Source of the DNA: Terricaulis silvestris
Lineage (GTDB): Bacteria; Pseudomonadota; Alphaproteobacteria; Caulobacterales; Aquidulcibacteraceae
Length of the DNA stretch: 64,000 bases
Direction: 5' to 3'
Assembly: GCF_009792355.1 (NCBI RefSeq)
Contig: NZ_CP047045.1
Span: 1,054,001-1,118,000, forward strand
Notes under the pieces: generated by a model
What the model saw: the letters and a program-made list of their open reading frames with translations, nothing else
Told to the model about the DNA's origin: nothing
Database searches by the model: none
In this document: positions 18,701-25,919 of the stretch, piece by piece
Layout: every line of letters begins with the position of its first letter
Numbering within the stretch: the first letter of the stretch is position 1
Made by a program: the position numbers and the translations under genes

Positions 18701-19498
18701 GATGGTTTCCGAGCGTACTTCCGCAATGGCGGTTTCCACCGCACGCCGCGTCGACGTTTCCGTCTCCGCCAAGCGTTCGCTCATCTGCTCTTGCAAACGG
18801 CGCAATTCTTGCACCGCATCGGACGACGCTTCGGCCGCTTGCCGCGCCGCTTCTTCCGCAACGCCGCGCGCTTCAGACAATGTCTGCTTCAGCGCGCTGT
18901 CGCGGCTTTCCATTTCGTTGCTAAGATAGGACGCAGCCGCTTCCGCGCGACGCGCCACTTCCTCGGCCACCGAGACCTGATGCTCCAACCGCTCACGCGC
19001 ACTTGAGATTTCGCCATGCGTGCCGGAGAGCGTGTCGCTCGCCGCACGGAACTGATCCAGCGCGTCGCCGATACGATCAGCGCTCTCCGTCGCCGCCGCT
19101 TCCGCGTCTTCAACGCGTGCGGCCAATCCAAGCAGCGAGCGATCGATCGTCGAAACCGCGCGATCCAAACCGGTCACCGCGAGTTGCGTGCGGCGCTCGA
19201 TCGATTCAATCCGCTGCGCCAAGCGCGCGGGATCCGTTACGCGCGACGTCGAGCCGCCAATGCTCCAATCGTCATCCGTGTTTTCATCCGCGGAGCCGAA
19301 ATAGCGTGTCGAGCGCTGACGCCCCGGCTGCGGCGGTGTTTGCGTTGGCGTCGGTGTTCCACCGACAGGCGTGTTCCCCGCGAGCGCGTGCGAGAGATAT
19401 TCGCCGAGGCTCATGCCCTGGCGCGCCGCAGCTTCACGCGCGGCTTCTCGCACCTTTGGGTCGATGCCCTTTACGCTCCAGCTTTGCGCGCCGCTCAT
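15722..19498 (-). CDS. PodJ-like polar localisation factor with coiled coils and Sel1 repeats
   Basis: A 1258-residue single-pass protein. The N-terminus WSVKGIDPKVREAAREAAAR followed by QGMSLGEYLSHAL is the conserved start of Caulobacter PodJ-type proteins. Residues about 85-690 are long coiled coils rich in Glu, Ala and Arg. An acidic, Pro-rich region leads to basic residues and one transmembrane helix (about 953-975, IILWGAASLVALAIVGGAKY). The periplasmic part has Sel1-like repeats at about 1050-1210 (AMAQYRLAKLYERGEGVQ, AMHDLGVYFARGEG, DSQYNLGVLYQQGRG). PodJ recruits polar signalling and pilus factors. No terminal peptidoglycan-binding domain is evident, unlike Caulobacter PodJ. Confidence 0.8.
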   Translation of the reverse strand: MSGAQSWSVKGIDPKVREAAREAAARQGMSLGEYLSHALAGNTPVGGTPTPTQTPPQPGRQRSTRYFGSADENTDDDWSIGGSTSRVTDPARLAQRIESIERRTQLAVTGLDRAVSTIDRSLLGLAARVEDAEAAATESADRIGDALDQFRAASDTLSGTHGEISSARERLEHQVSVAEEVARRAEAAASYLSNEMESRDSALKQTLSEARGVAEEAARQAAEASSDAVQELRRLQEQMSERLAETETSTRRAVETAIAEVRSETISETRGTREALLEEVVRLESEIAKRVGAVDTLKSEQSALIERIERAEAGSRESTAGLRQAAGAAIADLRNAQLTLSARVKQVEDIAGASGAIDLSDLRHAQTDIAERLGSLETKHAGSPVTDALAAFEARLAAVEHGGGSNVDGAVKTLDVSLQRLSERIAETESTANTAIRTLEETVSSLGARVEQGTGAVETEAVRAMLEHRLDGMAQDVAHMVGEARTELAGQLQAAMEGVAGEGLEGALADVNRRLAAAERRQAQTIEAISLEIRRMSETVDKRLRTVESRNDDAAGAAVREELSKMATTLEKRFDDIERREAGAFDRMGLEIGRLSERLEERVGAVEGRSAQAIEQVGEQVARMADRFNQRQDILARDLGERMLDSEERAGQRVTEAINSIMQRLAEVEEHSAEAIMPVQKAVSSVASKLERIQSGHDAEPLAAPMDSIPTPSRRSNDFDFPSFDEPSSEPYVSPMAAAQPVRAAPLAPSSTAPQLRQTENEHDVYFAEEIDDLLEDDLVVGNEADVPFTPPEYRPIELSPDTDLLIDDPFLDDVAAVTPPPEDDDPFWSPNAEVSVDAATPLASAPATFDATTDFDDGADFGDLPDLDAELHDTLHGEAQALDLTPASEAAPAPVGKNDYLANARKAAQAQAQTKPAKPGKEPKAAKLPKQPKAERESARVETPKLSLRGSSRIILWGAASLVALAIVGGAKYISERNDNAGTAEPQPAAEPTAAPMNQSDPNAPYGAAPDPFAEAPAEGLAPVTGANGEAAVAANDAPVTPIVAGPLPARASVSLEQAATSGNLTAQYELALQRIAAGRPQEGVTMLRRAADRGFAMAQYRLAKLYERGEGVQADLAVARQWTERAAASGNRRAMHDLGVYFARGEGAPLDEAAAFRWFRQAAELGVADSQYNLGVLYQQGRGVNASASEALFWFLVAARQGDQDAGARATALEGQLQRNQVEQARARAQAFRPRAASAVANGEFGQRAWATRPAT

Positions 19499-19650
19499 AT
19501 TGCCCTCGCCGCGATAACGCCGCGCGTCCGCGGCTCTCGCTCAACCCCCAGGCAAAACTCGAAAGATTCGAGAATCGCCCACGACTTTGCAGTGTCGATG
19601 AAATGGTCTGCCGTGTTAATGGCGAGTAAAATGGCAAACAGGTGGATGTG

Positions 19651-20832
19651 ATGAACGACACGCCGCGTCAGTACGGACCCGAAACGCAAGGCGCTACATA
19701 TCTGCGCGGACTGGGCGGCGCCGTGCCCGAGGTCCCGACGAATTTCCTCACGCTCGAAGCCAAAGCCAAAGAGAAAATGTCGCCCGAGGCGTGGGCGTAC
19801 ACGGCTGGCGGCGCTGGTTTGGAGTCCGCAATGGACGCCAATCGCGCCGCATTTCAACGCACGCAGATCATCCCGCGCATGCTGAAAGGCGCGGCGCAAC
19901 GTAATCTCACAACCGAAATGTTCGGCATTAAAGCCGCCGGCCCGATCATGACGTGCCCGATCGGCGTGTTGGAAATGATGCACCCCGAGGCCGATCTCGC
20001 AGTCGCGCGCGCCACCGCCGCGCTCAACGTGCCGATGATCATTTCGTCTCAGGCATCATTTTCGATGGAGGAGATCGCCAAAGCGCACGGCGACGCGCCG
20101 CGTTTCTTCCAGCTCTACTGGGGCAAGTCCGACGCTATCGCCGAATCCTTCGTGAAGCGGGCGGAGGCGATCGGCTGCAAAGCTATCTTCATCACGCTCG
20201 ACACCGTCATCCTCGGCTGGCGCCCGCGCGACCTGAACATCGGCTACTCGCCGTTCCTCCGCGGGCAAGGCATCGCACAATATACGTCCGATCCCGCGTT
20301 CCGCGCTTTGCTGCCGCAGACGCCGGAGGAAAATCCACAAGCCGCCGCGTTCCAATTCACTCAGACGTTCGGTGATGCCGGCCTCGATTGGGCGCGCATC
20401 GCCAAGATCAGATCGTGGACGAAACTACCCGTCGTCCTCAAAGGCATCATGCGCGCCGACGACGCTGCGAAGACCGTCAGCGAAGGCTATGACGGCATCT
20501 TGGTGAGCAACCACGGCGGCCGCCAGGTCGATGGCGGCATCGGCACGTTCGACGCGCTGCCGGGCGTCGTCGCCGCCGCCAAGGGCAAGATCCCTGTCAT
20601 GATCGACAGCGGTATCCGCTGCGGCGCCGACATCTTCAAAGCCCTGGCCCTCGGCGCGACGGCCGTCGGCATCGGCCGTCCATATGTCTACGGCCTTGCC
20701 ATCGCTGGGCAGGCCGGCGCACAAGCGGTATTGGAATACCTGTTAGCCGAGCTTGATGTCACCATGGCGCTGAACGGTTGCGCCAGCCCTCAAGAAATAG
20801 GCCCGGAATTACTGGCACTTGGAAAGAGTTAA
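19651..20832 (+). CDS. FMN-dependent alpha-hydroxy-acid oxidase (lactate oxidase/dehydrogenase-like)
   Basis: A 393-residue TIM-barrel flavoprotein. Family signatures: YTAGGAGLESAMDANRAAF near the N-terminus, TCPIGVLEMMHPEAD, FFQLYW, FITLDTVILGWRPRD, VVLKGIM (FMN Lys), and the active-site SNHGGRQVDG with catalytic His288, then DSGIRCGADIFKALALGA and GRPYVYGLA. It oxidises L-lactate or a similar 2-hydroxyacid to the 2-oxoacid, passing electrons to oxygen or a quinone. ATG 19651 follows AGGTGG; an in-frame GTG at 19642 lies inside that site. It is divergent from the PodJ-like gene, and the MerR regulator follows downstream. Confidence 0.88.
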   Translation: MNDTPRQYGPETQGATYLRGLGGAVPEVPTNFLTLEAKAKEKMSPEAWAYTAGGAGLESAMDANRAAFQRTQIIPRMLKGAAQRNLTTEMFGIKAAGPIMTCPIGVLEMMHPEADLAVARATAALNVPMIISSQASFSMEEIAKAHGDAPRFFQLYWGKSDAIAESFVKRAEAIGCKAIFITLDTVILGWRPRDLNIGYSPFLRGQGIAQYTSDPAFRALLPQTPEENPQAAAFQFTQTFGDAGLDWARIAKIRSWTKLPVVLKGIMRADDAAKTVSEGYDGILVSNHGGRQVDGGIGTFDALPGVVAAAKGKIPVMIDSGIRCGADIFKALALGATAVGIGRPYVYGLAIAGQAGAQAVLEYLLAELDVTMALNGCASPQEIGPELLALGKS

Positions 20833-20849
20833 CCTGACGCCCCCGTCAA

Positions 20850-20877
20850 CTTCCGTTGACCCATACGTCAACGGAAG
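20850..20877. promoter_or_regulatory. MerR-type operator/promoter upstream of the beta-oxidation genes
   Basis: CTTCCGTTGAC (20850-20860) and GTCAACGGAAG (20867-20877) are perfect 11-bp inverted arms with a 6-bp spacer. TTGACC at 20856-20861 could be a -35 element and TATCAC at 20879-20884 a -10, placing the dyad in the promoter. GTCAAC also occurs at 20845-20850, giving overlapping half-sites. The MerR gene begins 38 bp downstream, so autoregulation and control of the acyl-CoA dehydrogenase gene are likely. Confidence 0.6.
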
Positions 20878-20915
20878 CTATCACAGCCCCACTCAGCCGA
20901 GCGTGGGGTACTGCC

Positions 20916-21368
20916 ATGACAGTCAAAGCCGATCGCACCTACACAATCTCCCAACTGGCCCGCGAATTCGAAGTCACGCCGCGCGCGCTTCGTTTCTATG
21001 AAGACAAAGGTCTCCTCATGCCGCGCCGCGAGGGCATGAACCGGGTTTACTCACACCGTGACCGCGGCAAGCTTCAACTCATCCTGCGCGGCAAGCGCGT
21101 CGGTCTCTCGCTGATCGAGATCAAAGAGATACTTGATCTCTACAGCATCGACCAACGCGCCCAGGCGCAAACCGCGCTGAAGCGCTACAAGGCGCGCGTC
21201 GTCGCGCTCGAAGCGCAACGCGAAGACGTTGAAGCCGCGATCGAGATGCTGCACGGCTATATCGGTCAGCTCGAAGGCTTTCTCGCCAAGCCTGCCGCGC
21301 CGAATGCGATGGCTAACGCGCGCGCCTTCGAGCAAGAAGCTAAGAAGCGTCTCGAAGACGCTCACTAA
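20916..21368 (+). CDS. MerR-family regulator of acyl-CoA degradation genes
   Basis: A 150-residue regulator. The winged-helix MerR domain is at the N-terminus: YTISQLAREFEVTPRALRFY, EDKGLLMPRREGMNRVYS, HRDRGKLQLILRGKRVGLSL and IEIKEILDLYS. A coiled-coil dimerisation helix follows (QTALKRYKARVVALEAQRED). No Cys-based metal site is present, which fits the LiuR-like MerR group that controls branched-chain or fatty acid degradation rather than metal sensors. ATG 20916 is preferred to an upstream in-frame ATG at 20856, which lies inside the operator. The acyl-CoA dehydrogenase begins 24 bp after its stop. Confidence 0.88.
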   Translation: MTVKADRTYTISQLAREFEVTPRALRFYEDKGLLMPRREGMNRVYSHRDRGKLQLILRGKRVGLSLIEIKEILDLYSIDQRAQAQTALKRYKARVVALEAQREDVEAAIEMLHGYIGQLEGFLAKPAAPNAMANARAFEQEAKKRLEDAH

Positions 21369-21392
21369 AACAAAGACAATAGGGAGCGAGAG

Positions 21393-23186
21393 ATGCCGAG
21401 TTATACGGCGCCGCTGCGCGAGTACCGCTTTCTCCTGAAAGACGTGCTCGACATCGAGCGATACTCCAACCTGCCCGGCTTCTCCGATGCGCCGATGGAC
21501 CTGATCGATCAGGTCCTCGAGGAAGGCGCCAAGTTCTGCGAAGGCGTGCTCGCGCCGCTGAACAAGGTTGGCGACGAACACGGCTGCAAGCGCCGCGACG
21601 ACGGCTCGGTCGAAACACCGCCGGGCTTCAAGGAAGCCTACAAGCAATTCACCGACGGCGGCTGGTCGGCGCTCTCAAGCGATCCGAACTATGGCGGGCA
21701 GGGCATGCCCCACGTTGTCGCCATGGCTTGGAGCGAGATGTGCTCGAGCGCCAACATGGCCTTCACCATGTACCCCGGCCTCAGCCACGGCGCCTACGCC
21801 GCCATCCATCACCACGGCAGCGACGAGCAAAAGCAAACCTATTTGCCGAAGCTCGTCAGCGGCGAATGGACCGGCACCATGAATTTGACGGAGCCGCACT
21901 GCGGCACTGATCTGGGCATGTTGCGCACCAAAGCCATCCCGCAAGCCGATGGCAGCTATCGCATCACCGGTCAGAAGATTTTCATCTCTGCCGGCGAACA
22001 CGATCTCGCGCCGAACATCATCCATCTTGTGCTCGCGCGCATCGAAGGCGCGCCGCAAGGCACCAAGGGCATCTCGCTTTTCATCGTGCCGAAGTTCGTC
22101 CTCGACAAGGACGGAAACCCGGACACGCGCAACGGCGTCGTCTGCGGCAAGATCGAAGAAAAGATGGGCATTCACGGCAATTCGACGTGCGTGCTCAACT
22201 ATGACGACGCGACCGGGTATCTCGTCGGCGTGGAGAACAAGGGTCTCCAGGGCATGTTCGTGATGATGAACGTCGCCCGCCTTGGCGTTGGCCTTCAAGG
22301 CTTGAGCCAATCGGAAGTCGCGTATCAAAACGGCGTCGCCTACGCCAAGGATCGCCTGCAGGGCCGCTCCATCACCGGCGCGAAAAATCCGAATGGCCCC
22401 GCCGATCCAATCATCGTCCATCCGGACATCCGCCGCATGTTGATGGACGCCAAGGCGTTCAACGAAGCCGCGCGCGCTTTCGCCTTCTGGACCGCGCTCT
22501 ACGGCGATCTGCTCACCAACTCGCCCGACGAAAAAGTGCGCGAGAAGGCCGACGACTACATGGGCCTGATGACGCCGGTCATCAAAAGCTATTTGACCGA
22601 CAAGGGCTACGCCAACGCCACCAATTGCCAGCAAATCTTCGGCGGCCACGGCTACATCGAGGAGCACGGCATGTCGCAATTCGTGCGCGATGCCCGTATC
22701 GCCATGATCTACGAAGGCGCCAACGGCATCCAGGCGCTCGATCTGGTCGGCCGCAAGCTCGGCGCCAATGGCGGCCGCGCTCTGTTCGCGTTCTTCAAGG
22801 AGATCGACGAATGGTGCGAAGCCAACGAAGCCGACGCTGAGCTGAAGTCCTTCACTGACGCACTGCGCTCAACCAAAGCCCAGATGCAAGACGGCGCCAT
22901 GTGGCTGATGCAAAACGGCATGTCGAACTTCGACAACGCGGGCGCTGCCTCCCACGATTTCCTCAATCTCTTCGGCATCACCGCGCTCACTTATATGTGG
23001 GCGCTGCAAGCCAAAGCCGCACTCGCCGCCAAGAAGAACGGCGGCGCCGCCGATCCGTACTACGACACCAAGCTCGCCACCGGCCGCTACTTCCTCGCTC
23101 GCATGACGCCGGACGCTGGCGCACACTTGGCGAAGCTGAAGTCCGGCGCCGACCCGGTGATGGCGCTCAGCGCGGAGCAGTTCTGA
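21393..23186 (+). CDS. Acyl-CoA dehydrogenase, ~600-residue FadE/DmdC-like type
   Basis: A 597-residue FAD enzyme with the N-terminal, middle and C-terminal acyl-CoA dehydrogenase domains plus the extra C-terminal domain of the long bacterial type. Motifs: MNLTEPHCGTDLG (middle domain), KIFISAGEHDL, NVARLGVGLQGL, QQIFGGHGYIEEHGMSQFVR and IYEGANGIQALDL with catalytic Glu441. It catalyses the first step of beta-oxidation, forming trans-2-enoyl-CoA and passing electrons to ETF. It starts with GGGAGCGAGAG before ATG. It follows the MerR gene, and a repeat-flanked DUF559 unit sits directly after its stop. Confidence 0.93.
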   Translation: MPSYTAPLREYRFLLKDVLDIERYSNLPGFSDAPMDLIDQVLEEGAKFCEGVLAPLNKVGDEHGCKRRDDGSVETPPGFKEAYKQFTDGGWSALSSDPNYGGQGMPHVVAMAWSEMCSSANMAFTMYPGLSHGAYAAIHHHGSDEQKQTYLPKLVSGEWTGTMNLTEPHCGTDLGMLRTKAIPQADGSYRITGQKIFISAGEHDLAPNIIHLVLARIEGAPQGTKGISLFIVPKFVLDKDGNPDTRNGVVCGKIEEKMGIHGNSTCVLNYDDATGYLVGVENKGLQGMFVMMNVARLGVGLQGLSQSEVAYQNGVAYAKDRLQGRSITGAKNPNGPADPIIVHPDIRRMLMDAKAFNEAARAFAFWTALYGDLLTNSPDEKVREKADDYMGLMTPVIKSYLTDKGYANATNCQQIFGGHGYIEEHGMSQFVRDARIAMIYEGANGIQALDLVGRKLGANGGRALFAFFKEIDEWCEANEADAELKSFTDALRSTKAQMQDGAMWLMQNGMSNFDNAGAASHDFLNLFGITALTYMWALQAKAALAAKKNGGAADPYYDTKLATGRYFLARMTPDAGAHLAKLKSGADPVMALSAEQF

Positions 23187-23210
23187 TGCGCGGATTGGCG
23201 CCATCGGTTT

Positions 23211-23662
23211 GCTCACCCGTTTACGGGGGAGCTGTCAGCGCGCGCAGCGCGATGACTGAGGGGGTGGCGCTATGAGAAGAGGCGAAGCACGCTCGCGCCA
23301 ATTCGCCCGTCGTCTCCGCAAGGAGATGACGGAAGCCGAAGTCGTGCTTTGGACATTCCTCCGCAAGCGGGCGCTGAACGGCCACAAGTTTCGCCGGCAA
23401 CACCCGATCGGTCCGTACATCGCCGACTTCGCCTGCGTCAGCGAGCGCCTAGTGCTCGAAGTCGACGGCGCAACGCACTGGACGCCGGAAGAGCTAGCGC
23501 ACGACGCCAAGCGAACAGCATTTCTGGAGAACGCCGGCTGGCGCGTCGTCCGTGTCACGAACCTCGACGTGTTCGAGAACATGGATGGCGTTTGGCAAAC
23601 AATCGCGCAGCGGTTGCCCCCTCCGGCGGCTTCGCCGCCTGCCTCCCCCGCAAGCGGGGGAA
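23211..23662. mobile_element. DUF559 nuclease gene bracketed by inverted two-hairpin repeats
   Basis: Left repeat 23211-23271: GCTCACCCGT/ACGGGGGAGC hairpin (one mismatch), a second hairpin with GTCA/TGAC ends, then GAGGGGGTGGCGC. Right repeat, inverted, about 23617-23662: GCCCCCTCC, a GGCGGC/GCCGCC hairpin, then a TCCCCCGC/GCGGGGGA hairpin. The G-rich ends face the DUF559 gene. The unit sits between acyl-CoA dehydrogenase and OsmC genes of a degradation operon. The same repeat pair without a gene lies at 6734-6863. This parallels REP/RAYT units, with a PD-(D/E)XK-like protein in place of the Y1 transposase. Mobility is inferred, not shown; no target duplication could be identified. Confidence 0.55.
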
Positions 23663-23682
23663 GAAACTGGAGCGAGGCATGA
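23272..23682 (+). CDS. DUF559 (Vsr-like fold) endonuclease-domain protein
   Basis: A 136-residue basic protein. The DUF559 core is complete: RQFARRLRKEMTEAEVVLW (9-27), FRRQHPIGPYIADFAC (40-55) and RLVLEVDGATHW (59-70) with Asp52, Glu63, Asp65 and His69 as candidate catalytic residues, then GWRVVRVTNLDVFENMDGV. The domain is related to very-short-patch-repair endonucleases. Residues about 116-136 (PPPAASPPASPASGG and on) are translated from the right-hand palindromic repeat. The start lies directly after the left repeat, whose GAGGGGG end acts as its ribosome site. The stop overlaps the OsmC start (ATGA). Confidence 0.88.
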   Translation: MRRGEARSRQFARRLRKEMTEAEVVLWTFLRKRALNGHKFRRQHPIGPYIADFACVSERLVLEVDGATHWTPEELAHDAKRTAFLENAGWRVVRVTNLDVFENMDGVWQTIAQRLPPPAASPPASPASGGRNWSEA

Positions 23683-24149
23683 CCAACTATACCGCCACCG
23701 TTATCTGGGAACGCGGCGACGCCGTCTTCACCGACGGCCAATACTCGCGCGCCCACGAAATCTCGTTCGACGGCGGCGTCACCATGCCGGGCTCATCCTC
23801 ACCGCATGTCGTCAAGCTTCCGCTCTCACGCGAAGACGCGGTCGATCCCGAAGAAATGCTCGTGGCGTCGCTCTCGACGTGCCACATGCTGTTCGTGCTC
23901 GATTTCGCGCGCCGCGCTGGATACGTGATCGACTCCTACGTCGACGTCGCCGAAGGCGTCATGGGCAAGGACGATCGCGGCCGCATGGCCGTCACCCAAG
24001 TGAGACTCAACCCGGAAATCTCCTGGAGCGGTGCCAAGCAGCCGACCCCGGAAGAAGTCCGCGAGCTGCATCACAAGTCGCACGAAGCCTGTTTCATCGC
24101 CAATTCCTTCCGCGGCGACATCGCCATTGCGGGTGGAGAGGCGAACTAA
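23679..24149 (+). CDS. OsmC-family peroxiredoxin-like protein
   Basis: A 156-residue OsmC/Ohr-fold protein. It carries the two redox cysteines: Cys68 in LVASLSTCHMLFVLDFA and Cys138 in HKSHEACFIANSF. The family reduces organic or fatty-acid hydroperoxides using thiols. A GGAG ribosome site precedes ATG 23679, which overlaps the DUF559 TGA. Its place among beta-oxidation genes fits removal of lipid hydroperoxides, an inference. It was probably directly downstream of the acyl-CoA dehydrogenase before the repeat-DUF559 unit arrived. Confidence 0.9.
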   Translation: MTNYTATVIWERGDAVFTDGQYSRAHEISFDGGVTMPGSSSPHVVKLPLSREDAVDPEEMLVASLSTCHMLFVLDFARRAGYVIDSYVDVAEGVMGKDDRGRMAVTQVRLNPEISWSGAKQPTPEEVRELHHKSHEACFIANSFRGDIAIAGGEAN

Positions 24150-24278
24150 ATTTGCCGCGCTGTCGCCGGCCCGGCGGCAGCGGTCAGCGGAGTAGGCGGC
24201 AACGCCAGGGACGACTCCGGTCCCATGCAGGGTGCGAAGGCGGCGCGAGCGCGCGCTCGTCAAGTTGGAGTGAACACT

Positions 24279-25493
24279 ATGGCTGAAGCCTATATCTATG
24301 ACGCGGTTCGCACGCCGCGCGGCAAAGGCAAAGCAAACGGCTCACTGCACGAGCAAACGTCGCTGCAATTGGCGACGCAAGTGCTCGAAGCCCTCCGCGA
24401 CCGCAACAATCTCGACACCTCGAAGGTCGATGACGTCGTCATGGGCGTGCTGTCGCCGATCGGCGAGCAAGGCGGCAACCTTCCGCGCATCGCCGTGCTG
24501 AACGCTGGTTACGCCGAAACCGTCGCCGGCATTCAGGTCGAGCGCTTCTGCGCCTCGGGCTTGGAAGCCTGCAACATCGCCGCCGCGAAAGTGAAATCCG
24601 GCGAAGCCGAACTCGCCATCGGCGGCGGCTGCGAGTCCATGAGCCGCGTGCCGATGGGCTCGACCGGCGGCTCCTGGGCCACTGACCCATCGATCGCGAT
24701 GAAATCCTACTTCACCCCGCAAGGCGTCTCCGCTGACGCCATCGCCACCAAGTACGGCTTCTCGCGCACCGATCTCGACACCTTCGCGGTGCAAAGCCAG
24801 CAACGTGCCGCGCGCGCGTGGAAAGAAGGCCGCTTCAAGAAGTCGATCGTGCCGGTGAAAGACCAGCTCGGTCTCACGCTGCTCGACCGCGACGAATTCA
24901 TGCGCCCGGAAACCACGCTGCAATCGCTCGGCGCGCTTGAGCCCAGCTTCAAGACGCAGGGCGAAGTGATGCCTGGTTTCAATGCTGTCATTCAGCAGCG
25001 CTATCCGGAAATCGAAAAGATCGATCACGTCCACCACGCCGGCAATTCGTCCGGCATCGTCGATGGCGCCGCGGGCGTTCTGATCGGCTCGAAGGAAATG
25101 GGCGAGCAACTCGGCCTGAAGCCGCGGGCGCGCATTCTCGGCGGCGCGTCGATCGGCTCCGAGCCTTCGATCATGCTCACGGGTCCGGAGTTCGTGACGC
25201 AAAAGCTGATGAAGAAGCTCGGCCTCACCAAGCAGGACATCGACCTTTGGGAGCTCAACGAAGCTTTCGCCGCGGTCGTGCTGCGCTGGGTGCAAGCGCT
25301 CGATCTCGACATGGAGAAGGTCAACGTCAATGGCGGCGCCATCGCGATGGGTCACCCCATCGGCGCAACTGGCGCAATGATCCTCGGCACCATGGTCGAT
25401 GAACTCGAACGCGCCGACAAGGAACGCGCGCTCATCACGCTCTGCATCGGCGCCGGCATGGGCACCGCAACCGTGATCGAACGGGTGAACTGA
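24279..25493 (+). CDS. fadA: Acetyl-CoA C-acyltransferase (FadA-type thiolase)
   Basis: A 404-residue thiolase of fatty-acid beta-oxidation, cleaving 3-ketoacyl-CoA with CoA to acetyl-CoA and a shortened acyl-CoA. The nucleophilic Cys91 lies in [47 protein letters not shown] (His general base) and [14 protein letters not shown] (second Cys) complete the active site. ATG 24279 has TTGGAGTG upstream; an in-frame ATG at 24225 would add an unlikely Arg-rich leader. It overlaps the next start as ATGA and is in operon with the FadB-type gene at 25920. Confidence 0.92.
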   Translation: MAEAYIYDAVRTPRGKGKANGSLHEQTSLQLATQVLEALRDRNNLDTSKVDDVVMGVLSPIGEQGGNLPRIAVLNAGYAETVAGIQVERFCASGLEACNIAAAKVKSGEAELAIGGGCESMSRVPMGSTGGSWATDPSIAMKSYFTPQGVSADAIATKYGFSRTDLDTFAVQSQQRAARAWKEGRFKKSIVPVKDQLGLTLLDRDEFMRPETTLQSLGALEPSFKTQGEVMPGFNAVIQQRYPEIEKIDHVHHAGNSSGIVDGAAGVLIGSKEMGEQLGLKPRARILGGASIGSEPSIMLTGPEFVTQKLMKKLGLTKQDIDLWELNEAFAAVVLRWVQALDLDMEKVNVNGGAIAMGHPIGATGAMILGTMVDELERADKERALITLCIGAGMGTATVIERVN

Positions 25494-25888
25494 TGCGCGC
25501 GCTGGCTCTCGTCGCGGCGGCAGTGGTGCTGATGAGCACCGCTGCCGCGCAAACGCTGCGGCCCGCGCCGCAACTGCGTGCGGCGAGTGGCCTGCAGCAA
25601 ACCGCCGATCAGCGCTGGGCTGCCGTGTTCGCGGCCGACCGCACCTACATGCAGGCCGTGGGCGACGCAACGCGAGCTGAGATCGCGTTGCGTCGCTCGC
25701 GCGGCGAAAACGTAGCGGGGCTCGAAACGGAATTGGCGCGCATGCAAGAGCAAAGCATGAGCTTCAGCATGCAATATCTCGCTTTGCAGGAAAAAATGCA
25801 GAACGAAAGCCGCCAGTACGCATTGGTGGCCGCTGTCATGCGAACCAAGCACGACACCGTGCGCAATTCGATTTCAAACGTCCGCTGA
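25493..25888 (+). CDS. Small secreted helical protein inside the fadAB operon
   Basis: A 131-residue protein with a signal peptide ([20 protein letters not shown], cleavage near residue 20). The mature part is helical and rich in Gln, Met and Arg ([20 protein letters not shown]), without cysteines. Family unknown. Its ATG overlaps the thiolase TGA and the FadB-type gene begins 31 bp later, so it is co-expressed with cytoplasmic beta-oxidation enzymes although it should be exported. Confidence 0.75.
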   Translation: MRALALVAAAVVLMSTAAAQTLRPAPQLRAASGLQQTADQRWAAVFAADRTYMQAVGDATRAEIALRRSRGENVAGLETELARMQEQSMSFSMQYLALQEKMQNESRQYALVAAVMRTKHDTVRNSISNVR

Positions 25889-25919
25889 ATAACAACGAAA
25901 AGCACGAAGGGTAGGTCCG

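Noticed and set aside
24158-24182. GC-rich palindrome between OsmC and thiolase genes as a terminator
   Set aside because: Arms are interrupted by a mismatch, the loop is almost absent and no T-run follows; the genes appear to be one operon.
24342-25670. 442-codon minus-strand open frame over the FadA-type thiolase
   Set aside because: Antisense shadow; the thiolase frame holds all catalytic motifs.
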